Source: an uncultured Desulfomonile sp. (GTDB taxonomy: Bacteria > Desulfobacterota > Desulfomonilia > Desulfomonilales > Desulfomonilaceae). Taken from it: a stretch of 9,845 nucleotides of DNA. The position numbers and the translations under genes were made by a program. Positions within the stretch are counted from its first letter, which is position 1. Every line of letters starts with the position of its first letter. The notes under the pieces are model-generated. The model saw nothing but the letters and a program-made list of their open reading frames with translations. It had not been told where the DNA came from and ran no database searches. The stretch lies in assembly GCA_937915285.1 (NCBI GenBank), contig CALDNG010000470.1:1-9845 (forward strand). Direction: 5' to 3'. This document shows positions 1-6,798 of the stretch, in pieces.

Positions 1-3000
1 GCGGAAACAGGAGGAACAGATATGCCTTCAACAGCAGTCAGGCTGAACATTCTGGATAAAACTGCGTCCAATTCGGATTCGGAACATGACGGATCGATTT
101 CCCTTCTCACGGACTCCAGTAGAGAAGGCTTGATGAAACGTCCGAAGCTTTGGAACACGAATGAGCTGATTTCGCGTTGAACTATCCTCTCAATCGAATT
201 CACTCCCGTTGATTGGTCTATGTTTAGACGATTATAACCAGAGCCTGACGGAGTGACTGATTTGGTGACGGAAGAAGTCTTGCAGCTCAGTTTGACCGGG
301 GTGGGTGACGTTTTGAGTTCGAGCTGCCCCTTGGAATAAAGCTGACCGACTGCATTACGGAACATCATAGCTTCAGCCGAAGGAAGACACGTTTGAACGC
401 ATTCCGCATCCGGTATGGTATCAAGAATCAGATTGGTAAGGATTTCGCGCGGCCCTACTTCCACAAACATGCGAATGCCGAAATCATTCCACAAACTCTT
501 CACATTCGGCATCCAGTTCACACATGATTCCAAATGAGCCATGACGGTTTTCTTTATTTCATCTGTATCACTGGTAAAAGGCGCCATGGTTGTGTTTGAG
601 ATCACCGGTATTTGCGGTGGATGAAATTCGATTCCCGCTACAAATTCCTCCAGTTCATCATGAATACAGGCCATGATGGGGGAATGAAACGCCATGCTCA
701 CTCTTAGGAGGGTAGATCTGTGCCCAAGTTCTTTTAATCTGGCGCCGATATCCTTAACCTGATTCGTATCCCCGCCAAGGACAATCTGATGAGGAGAATT
801 TATGTTGGTAATGTAAACTTTGCCGTAATCTCCACGAAGCTCCTCAATAATTTCCATCGGCGCGTCGCAGGCCATCATCACACCGGGGTCAATATTAATT
901 GAACAGGCTTTATCCATGCATATGGCACGTTTGTTTACCAGCCTGAAACCATCCTCGAACGAATACACTCCTGCCAGACACAGTGCGGTGAGTTCTCCGA
1001 GGCTGTGACCTGCCATGGCGGTGGGCGTGACCCCGAGTGAGGTCAGATACTTGACCATCGCATATTCGAGAGTGAAAAGGGCCGGTTGTTGCCACCTTGT
1101 TTTCTGAAGATCTTCTTCCTTGTCGTAAAAAAGCAGCTTGAGTATGTCGAATTCCGCCACCTCTGCAGCGCGGTTCATCCAGTGACGAATCACAGGAAAG
1201 GTATTGTATAGCTCCAGGCCCATACCTGCGTAGTGAGAGCCTTGACCGGGAAAAACAAACGCCAGTGGGGCGCTGGACTCTGTAGATTCTCCAACAAAAA
1301 TTCCCTGTTTCGCCAAAGCTTTTAGTCGCTTCTGGGAAAAATTGTCCCCATTTGAACAAATTTCATTTTTGGAGAGAACTCTTTCAGCGGCCTCTTCCGA
1401 TTCAGCCACAACCGCTATTCTGTAATTTCGGTCGCAGATACTCGACCTGTAAGCCACCACCCCGTTAACCTCGGGGAGTTCACCTTGCAAGTTTTGAGCA
1501 GCCATCCCAAATGCCCTGGCTTTTATGTCCTGCGCCTGTTCCTGTAGGTTTTGCTCTAATTGGACAACATAATTTGAACCGCCAAAGCCGAATGCGTTGA
1601 CCTGGAATCGTCTGGGTCTTCCATCAGTCTCAGGCCAGTCTTCCGGACGAGTTGCTATCTGAAACGGAGAAGTTTCTAAATCCAATTCTGAATCCGGTTT
1701 CTGGAAATTCAGAGTGGGTGGAATAACACCGTTTTTCATTGCCATTACCCCTCTTACGAGACTGTTGACACCTGAGGCTCCTAATGTGTGACCAATCTGT
1801 GATTTGAAAGAAGACAACCATGTCTTGTTGGCTGAGCCATAAACTGTTCTGAGAGCGTGAACCTCCTCGATGTCACCCTGTTTTGTGCTAGTAGCGTGAC
1901 ATTCAACAAGCTGAACTGTCTCGGGTCCATAGCCCGCACTCTCAAAAGATGCCTTAATTGCAGGGATTTGCGTGACGCGTGAGGACTCCACCATTCCCCT
2001 GTTGTTGTTTCCGGCCCCCATTCCCGTTATGAAGGCATGTATGCGCGCCCCTCGTCTCAAAGCAACCGACTCACGCTCAATAACCAGCATACCACCGCCT
2101 TCTCCGAGAACCATTCCATCACGGTCCGCGTCAAAGGGGCGGCTAGCTTCCGAAGCCGACCTTTGGGCCCCGGATAACCCCGCCAACGCTCCTAATGCTG
2201 AGAACTCCAGGAAATGCAATGGGGTAATCAGTTCCTCTGCCCCACCTATTACCGCAGCGTCGATTGTTCCGTTGCGAATCAACTGGAATGCGGTATAGAG
2301 AGCTACGAGTGAAGTGGCGCACGCGGCGGAGACCGAGAAGCTAGGCCCCATAAAACCATACTTGTTGCAGATGAAGCCGCCTGCCGAACAGTTTAGGCGT
2401 CCGAGTAAGGTGGTATCATCAACTGCGAGTCTATTAGCTCTGATTTCACTCGCTACAGCAGCCTCCTGCTCCGGGGTCAGACTTACAGCCCTTTTGATGT
2501 CCTTAATTATTTTGCCGACAGAGCCCCTTATGATCAACTGATCGAGAGTGGAGGCCGCTTCACCGGCGTTTTGTGAAATCAGCACACTAATCCTGTCTGG
2601 AGATATTCCTGAATCAAGAATTCCGGATTCCCCTATTGCCTGATGAGCCAACCACATGGTTACCCTGGTGGCGTCGGCCATGGTTCTGAAATCCTGGGGA
2701 GGTATCCCAAGTTCTTTTCTATCCACTTCAAGGTTCTGGAATGCCCCAAACCGGCAGTATGTTTTTTCAGAAACTCTCGGCCTGGGATTGTAGAATTCGG
2801 TGTGATCCCATTTTTCAAAAGGAATTTCAGTAATTCCACACCTCATGTTGACGCTGGCTTCCCAGATTTCAGAAACTGAGTTTCCCAGTGAATTGACCAG
2901 ACTCATGCCTGTTATAGCTATTCGCTCAAGTTTGGGGATCGGTTTTGGCTCGATTCGGGCGACTTTCCTGTTCAGAACATCAACGCTAGTCCTGCCGGAA

Positions 3001-5087
3001 ATTTTGGATTCAGCGGTTTTTTGTAATTCGAGAGATGTTTGAACCGGAAATTTTTCTGAATCCGAACCAATAGCTAGCCTGGCATGCAATTCTTCAAGTG
3101 ATAGGGCTTTTTTTATGGAGCCACAGCAGGCTCCACTCATGAACTGTCCACGTGCAAGAGTCTCAGGGTCATCGAGTAAATCTCCACCCGGTTTGTCCAT
3201 GGCCTTGGCTGCAACGAACAGGCTACCTGCGCTTAATGTCTCTATTTCACTCCGGAACGCATTCTCATCCCTCTTCCCCGACAAATAGTCACGCTCCAGA
3301 TCACAAATCTGCTCAATTCTGGATGTTTTTATTGATCTCACCCTCAGACCTACACCTGCGCCTGTAACCACCGTAGATCCGGGCTCTGAATCCAGCACGA
3401 CCTGCTGATATAGTCTCGAGAGCGCTCCGGTCTCCACGATTTCATTGCAGGCCAGATAGCAGGTTCCCATCTGTATCGCGTCTGCGCCCACCATTGCCGC
3501 CATGAACGCGGTCAAACGGTCAAATATCCCGCCGGCTAGTATAATCCTGGCTTTTAAAAACAATTCAGGATGTTTTTCCTTCATTGCCAGACACATTTGC
3601 GCCAGAGTCATAGTCGAATGAACGCCAACGTGCCCACCCGACTCAGCCCCCTCGAGAACCACATATGACACCCCAAGTTCCAGAGCGAGCTTCATCAAGT
3701 CCTCGTTAGGAGCGATGTAAATTGGCTCGATACCCTTGCCTTTGATTTGGGCCGCATGGGAAGGCTCCCCGGCCGCTATCACGGCAAATCTCGGACGAAC
3801 AGACTCGATCCACTCAAGCTGCTCAGAGCGATAAGGGTTTTCCATCAATGTGATCACGTTAACGGCAAAAGGCCTGCCATCCATTACCTCGGACATCGAA
3901 GCCAGTTTTGTCGACAGGGTCTCGCCGTTCATGAGTCCAAGAGCCACGGTAGGCAAGGCCCCAGCCTTGGCTACCATCAATGCGAATTCCGGTACATCTG
4001 TGATCCACGACATGGCGCCCTGAATGAAAGGATATGTTGTTCCCATTTCGGCAGCTACCGAACTGTTTACAAACCTTTCTGAAGCCTTGCCCGCATCATC
4101 CAGACAGGCCTTGATCTTTTTGACGAAGGCGCTGATGGCTTTCTCAGTGTCAGAACCGTATCTGTTGACGAAATCTCCTGCAAAGGCAACTTCGACTCCT
4201 AGCGGAATCAACTCTTCCCTTCCAAGCTCACTTTCGAGAGCATGGATGGACTCTCTGTCAATTTTGTCCGTAAAGAAATCTATTTCTACCTGGCCAACGT
4301 CAGACGAGCAGAGAGTAGCCGTAAAATCTCTTAACGCCTTTACAGCTCGGGAGTTTCCCTTGTTGTACAACCTGCAAGAAACACCAAGACTTCCCCCAAC
4401 AAGATCCGTGTGTTCCAGTCTTATCCCCGAGATTTTTTGCTTGAGCTGCTGGCTGGCTTCTACGAGATCTGTGCACCAATGTATGCTTTCAAACACTATT
4501 CCTGAGGCCCCGGCTGAGACGAAAGCGGCTGCCAACTCCGGTCGCGCCACCGAACCCCATATATAAACCTTAAGGCTACGCCCAATTCCTTTTGAATAAT
4601 TCTGGAGCCAGGAAAACATGCTGAAAGCCGTCTCGGAACCTACCAGACCGGAGGCCTCAGACCCCTTGAGCGCTATTTCACCTATGGCCGGATAATCGCC
4701 AAGGATAAGCTGGGCCAACTTCGGATCGCTAACAATCGGTATCACTGTGAACGAATCATTAAGATCGGACACAGCCTGCATTGTTTGCCTGACGCGATCC
4801 TCTCCGAGGCATGAATCAACATTGATCCAAAGCCTTTCCAGACCCGTTTCAATCATGAATTCTCTGGCGGAATTGTCTTGCAGGGATGGAATAGATAGCC
4901 TGACCTCTGCGCAATCTCCGGTCGCATCTGCCACCAGTAGCTCTGCCGCCGCCTTTTCAAGGGGTGTTTGGGTCAGGTCAAAAAGAGCCCTGACTCCGTT
5001 GTGTCTGGCCTGTTCAATGACCGCTGATGTAATTTCACTAGATCGCCATACAAAAGAAAAAGATACGCATTGAGATTCGGGGACCAT
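1..5087 (-). CDS. Type I polyketide/PUFA-synthase-like megasynthase, NMO-NMO-KS-AT (5' part; continues beyond left edge)
   Basis: Multidomain iterative-type synthase that would build an acyl or polyketide chain from malonyl units. The frame is open from ATG 5087 to the window edge (1,695 codons), and the ATG is preceded by an AGGAAAG Shine-Dalgarno at 5093-5099. Domains in order: residues ~1-340, a TIM-barrel segment resembling nitronate monooxygenase/PfaD (KGSEASGLVG at 141-150); ~345-620, a second NMO/PfaD-like barrel with FIQGAMS and EGAESGGHVG (near 480), the likely FMN-dependent enoyl reductase; ~718-1178, ketosynthase with SAACATSL (Cys923), ECHATST (His1064) and KSQIGHTLGAS (His1100), so the Cys-His-His triad is present; ~1270-1570, acyltransferase with FPGQGSHYAGMG, GHSLGE (Ser1362) and AFHSP, suggesting malonyl selection. 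Residues ~1570-1695 are unassigned. No carrier-protein, ketoreductase or dehydratase motif is reached. The N-terminal reductase placement recalls deltaproteobacterial PUFA/secondary-lipid synthases. The product is unknown. It is divergent from the reductase gene at 5375. Confidence 0.93.
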   Translation of the reverse strand, partial: MVPESQCVSFSFVWRSSEITSAVIEQARHNGVRALFDLTQTPLEKAAAELLVADATGDCAEVRLSIPSLQDNSAREFMIETGLERLWINVDSCLGEDRVRQTMQAVSDLNDSFTVIPIVSDPKLAQLILGDYPAIGEIALKGSEASGLVGSETAFSMFSWLQNYSKGIGRSLKVYIWGSVARPELAAAFVSAGASGIVFESIHWCTDLVEASQQLKQKISGIRLEHTDLVGGSLGVSCRLYNKGNSRAVKALRDFTATLCSSDVGQVEIDFFTDKIDRESIHALESELGREELIPLGVEVAFAGDFVNRYGSDTEKAISAFVKKIKACLDDAGKASERFVNSSVAAEMGTTYPFIQGAMSWITDVPEFALMVAKAGALPTVALGLMNGETLSTKLASMSEVMDGRPFAVNVITLMENPYRSEQLEWIESVRPRFAVIAAGEPSHAAQIKGKGIEPIYIAPNEDLMKLALELGVSYVVLEGAESGGHVGVHSTMTLAQMCLAMKEKHPELFLKARIILAGGIFDRLTAFMAAMVGADAIQMGTCYLACNEIVETGALSRLYQQVVLDSEPGSTVVTGAGVGLRVRSIKTSRIEQICDLERDYLSGKRDENAFRSEIETLSAGSLFVAAKAMDKPGGDLLDDPETLARGQFMSGACCGSIKKALSLEELHARLAIGSDSEKFPVQTSLELQKTAESKISGRTSVDVLNRKVARIEPKPIPKLERIAITGMSLVNSLGNSVSEIWEASVNMRCGITEIPFEKWDHTEFYNPRPRVSEKTYCRFGAFQNLEVDRKELGIPPQDFRTMADATRVTMWLAHQAIGESGILDSGISPDRISVLISQNAGEAASTLDQLIIRGSVGKIIKDIKRAVSLTPEQEAAVASEIRANRLAVDDTTLLGRLNCSAGGFICNKYGFMGPSFSVSAACATSLVALYTAFQLIRNGTIDAAVIGGAEELITPLHFLEFSALGALAGLSGAQRSASEASRPFDADRDGMVLGEGGGMLVIERESVALRRGARIHAFITGMGAGNNNRGMVESSRVTQIPAIKASFESAGYGPETVQLVECHATSTKQGDIEEVHALRTVYGSANKTWLSSFKSQIGHTLGASGVNSLVRGVMAMKNGVIPPTLNFQKPDSELDLETSPFQIATRPEDWPETDGRPRRFQVNAFGFGGSNYVVQLEQNLQEQAQDIKARAFGMAAQNLQGELPEVNGVVAYRSSICDRNYRIAVVAESEEAAERVLSKNEICSNGDNFSQKRLKALAKQGIFVGESTESSAPLAFVFPGQGSHYAGMGLELYNTFPVIRHWMNRAAEVAEFDILKLLFYDKEEDLQKTRWQQPALFTLEYAMVKYLTSLGVTPTAMAGHSLGELTALCLAGVYSFEDGFRLVNKRAICMDKACSINIDPGVMMACDAPMEIIEELRGDYGKVYITNINSPHQIVLGGDTNQVKDIGARLKELGHRSTLLRVSMAFHSPIMACIHDELEEFVAGIEFHPPQIPVISNTTMAPFTSDTDEIKKTVMAHLESCVNWMPNVKSLWNDFGIRMFVEVGPREILTNLILDTIPDAECVQTCLPSAEAMMFRNAVGQLYSKGQLELKTSPTPVKLSCKTSSVTKSVTPSGSGYNRLNIDQSTGVNSIERIVQREISSFVFQSFGRFIKPSLLESVRREIDPSCSESELDAVLSRMFSLTAVEGISVPPVS

Positions 5088-5122
5088 TTGGGCTTTCCTG
5101 TGTAAAATTAGTTTAATCTGAT

Positions 5123-5150
5123 AGTATAGCATATAATTGACAGCGATAAA
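5123..5150 (-). promoter_or_regulatory. Candidate sigma70-type promoter for the megasynthase gene
   Basis: Read on the minus strand, a TATACT -10 element (5123-5128) lies 16 nt from a weak TTTATC -35-like element (5145-5150). The -10 is about 35 nt upstream of the ATG at 5087, leaving a short leader that contains the AGGAAAG ribosome-binding site. The -10 is good but the -35 matches only half of the consensus, so this is tentative. Confidence 0.35.
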
Positions 5151-5187
5151 GAAAAAATGTTTGGCCTCTGCCTTTATATTATTGTAT

Positions 5188-5200
5188 TAATTGGTAATTA
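5188..5200. promoter_or_regulatory. 13-bp palindrome in the divergent intergenic region, possible operator
   Basis: TAATT-GGT-AATTA is a perfect 5-bp inverted repeat around a 3-nt centre. It sits between the divergently transcribed megasynthase and reductase genes, a usual place for a shared regulator site. The region is AT-rich, so a chance palindrome is quite possible. No regulator gene is visible in the window. Confidence 0.25.
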
Positions 5201-5280
5201 CAGGATGCCTTTACACCAGTTCCACGTTGGACTGGCTTTCCTGAAAGGAATCATTTAATATATTGAGTTTGCAATAATCA

Positions 5281-5308
5281 GTCCCAACGCAGTAGGGACA
5301 GGCTTTTT
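5281..5308 (+). terminator. Terminator-like hairpin with T-run in the leader of the reductase gene
   Basis: GTCCC (5281-5285) and GGGAC (5295-5299) form a perfect GC-rich 5-bp stem with a 9-nt loop, followed four bases later by TTTTT (5304-5308). This is an intrinsic-terminator shape on the plus strand. It lies upstream of the reductase start at 5375 with no plus-strand gene before it in the intergenic region. It could therefore act as a leader attenuator if transcription starts upstream of it, or stop readthrough antisense to the megasynthase. The stem is short, so confidence is limited. Confidence 0.4.
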
Positions 5309-5374
5309 GTCAATCAAAAGATCTTGTTTCTTACAAAGTTTCTGTCGCTTCGCTTGACAGCATTCGGAGGTTTC

Positions 5375-6466
5375 ATGTTGGAAAAAATGACAGTCTTGCT
5401 AACAGGTGGCACTGGTTTTCTGGGCGAGTATCTATTAGCGGAACTGTTGGAACGTGGTCACACAGTATGGGCTCACTACAGGAGTGAGTCCAGAAAACTC
5501 GATACGATAAGATTTCTTTCAGGGATGGGACTTCCGCGTAGCGCAGAGAGTTTGAAATGGTTTAAGGGTGGGCTTCTTGAGGCCGATGACCAGTGGGAAC
5601 AGTGGAAAAACAAGTATGACGGTATAGATGGTGTTGACACTTTAATACATAGCGCAGCGTCTACCAGGCTTCACATGGACGAGACCGGCGAACCCCTGAA
5701 AACTAACATAGGCAGCACCCAGACTCTTAAAAGGCTTGTAGAAAAAAAACCTCTCAGGGTTCATCTCATAAGCACCGCTTACGTCTGCGGCCTGATCCAG
5801 GGCCAGAGAGTGTTTGAAGTGAATCATCCTAGGGGTGACTTTGTGAACGTCTATGAGGAGAGCAAGTGGGAGGCTGAGGAGATATGGAAAGGTAAAGCCA
5901 CCTTCTTGAGACCTTCAATCATAGTTGGACATTCCGAGACGGGGCGATGTACCTCTTTTTCGGGTTGGTACATCCTGTTCCAGGCAGCCCATCTAATGTC
6001 CAGGCTGATCAGCGAAAACCCAGATTTTTCGAGAAACAATCTAAATGTGGACATTCCGGCGAATCCGGACGGTGTATCCAACATTATCCCGGTTGACTAC
6101 GTAGCCAAGGCATCGATCCGGCTGATAGAAAATCCCAGGAATCACAACGGCATTTTTCATTTGACTAATCCGAATCCTCCTACCCACCAATGGACGTTGG
6201 ACCAGATATGCAGGAAATTCGGATTGGGCGGTTTTAGATTTGCCGGAGCGGGCGCTCCCTTCACGCAACCGAGAAACCAGGCCGAGAGAATGGTTTGGAG
6301 GCAGATGCAGACCATATTGCTCCATTTTGCGAACAACCCGATTTTTGACAGAACCAGGATTGACGAGGCGCTCTCTGAACCCAAGCCTCCGGTCATCTCC
6401 CCGGAATTCGTGGACAAGATCATCGACTATGCCATAGATAGCGACTGGGGCCAGTCGATAGTGTGA
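5375..6466 (+). CDS. NAD(P)-dependent thioester-reductase-like SDR (NAD_binding_4 / male-sterility-type)
   Basis: Extended short-chain dehydrogenase/reductase of 363 aa. Members of this group reduce carrier- or CoA-bound acyl thioesters to aldehydes or alcohols. The Rossmann nucleotide motif TGGTGFLG lies at residues 10-17, the catalytic S/T stretch STAYVCG begins at 133, and YEESK (Tyr160, Lys164) is the YxxxK pair; FLRPSIIVG follows, as is usual in this family. The protein is soluble with no signal peptide. I chose ATG 5375 because GGAGG (5366-5370) lies just upstream; the frame is also open upstream to a TTG at 5324. It is divergent from the megasynthase gene, which suggests product release for that pathway, much as HetM/HglB-type reductases partner heterocyst-glycolipid synthases. 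Unlike HetM/HglB it carries no carrier-protein domain. A general epimerase/dehydratase role is the main alternative. Confidence 0.85.
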   Translation: MLEKMTVLLTGGTGFLGEYLLAELLERGHTVWAHYRSESRKLDTIRFLSGMGLPRSAESLKWFKGGLLEADDQWEQWKNKYDGIDGVDTLIHSAASTRLHMDETGEPLKTNIGSTQTLKRLVEKKPLRVHLISTAYVCGLIQGQRVFEVNHPRGDFVNVYEESKWEAEEIWKGKATFLRPSIIVGHSETGRCTSFSGWYILFQAAHLMSRLISENPDFSRNNLNVDIPANPDGVSNIIPVDYVAKASIRLIENPRNHNGIFHLTNPNPPTHQWTLDQICRKFGLGGFRFAGAGAPFTQPRNQAERMVWRQMQTILLHFANNPIFDRTRIDEALSEPKPPVISPEFVDKIIDYAIDSDWGQSIV

Positions 6467-6576
6467 AAGATGCAGCTCCCTGAACTCAATTACGTCCATA
6501 CAATTAGAGAGCGGTAATTCAGATAACGCTTGAAAACCCAAACCTAACTTTTTAAGCTGTTGATAATTATTTTGAC

Positions 6577-6606
6577 TTGACCCCGGCTTTTGGAGTTTGC
6601 TACTTT
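6577..6606 (+). promoter_or_regulatory. Candidate promoter of the sensor-kaiB-kaiC operon
   Basis: TTGACC (6577-6582) is followed after 18 nt by TACTTT (6601-6606), preceded by TG one base away, which gives an extended -10 element (TGCTACTTT). A start near 6613 would leave a leader of roughly 185 nt before the TTG at 6799. The -10 hexamer itself is weak, so this is a suggestion only. Confidence 0.3.
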
Positions 6607-6615
6607 TTATTACTG

Positions 6616-6626
6616 AACAGTCTGTT
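6616..6626. promoter_or_regulatory. AACAG-T-CTGTT inverted repeat, possible operator
   Basis: A perfect 5-bp inverted repeat around one base lies just downstream of the candidate -10 element, where a repressor would block initiation. A further AACAG half-site occurs at 6650-6654. The same bases can also pair as an RNA stem with 6649-6655, so the signal could act in DNA or RNA. The protein that might bind is not known. Confidence 0.25.
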
Positions 6627-6798
6627 TGTCACATTTTAGCCGTTCAAAAAACAGATAATTGACTGAAATGATCTCATAAGAACCTGTGGAGCCTGGGCGC
6701 CGACCTCCTCATTGGTCAGCTCTGGACATTCATTACAATCATCCAACAAATTGAGCGACTCAGTATTTTTAACTCCGCTTTCTGGATGGACCGAATAG

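Larger units (their letters stand above)
6467..6798. other. Non-coding stretch between the reductase gene and the Kai operon
   Basis: These 332 nt contain no convincing gene. The only short plus-strand frame noted (ATG 6470, 15 codons) lacks a ribosome-binding site. The left part is AT-rich and shows no clear terminator for the reductase gene. The middle holds a candidate promoter (6577-6606) and an AACAG/CTGTT inverted repeat (6616-6626). A second arm pair, TCTGTTT (6621-6627) and AAACAGA (6649-6655), could form a 7-bp stem with a 21-nt loop. The part from about 6690 to 6798 is the presumed untranslated leader of the Kai operon. Confidence 0.6.

Noticed and set aside
1972..5073. A string of plus-strand open frames of 65-180 codons across the megasynthase region
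   Set aside because: They overlap the continuous minus-strand frame with intact NMO, KS and AT motifs, have no family resemblance and lack ribosome-binding sites; they are antisense shadows.
5137..5142. TTGACA on the plus strand as a -35 element for the reductase gene
   Set aside because: No acceptable -10 hexamer lies 15-19 nt downstream (around 5158-5167), so no promoter is called there.
5236..5247. CTTTC-CT-GAAAG inverted repeat in the divergent intergenic region
   Set aside because: It has 5-bp arms of simple composition and no aligned promoter element; too weak to list beside the cleaner palindrome at 5188-5200.
6470..6517. Short plus-strand frame starting at ATG 6470 (15 codons) right after the reductase gene
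   Set aside because: There is no Shine-Dalgarno sequence before it, it is very short and it shows no recognisable feature; treated as chance.
6689..6722. Nested GAGC/GCTC and GACC/GGTC pairings suggesting a structured leader element
   Set aside because: The arms are only 4 bp each with large unpaired segments between them; no known riboswitch or RNA family is recognised, so it is not supported as a feature.
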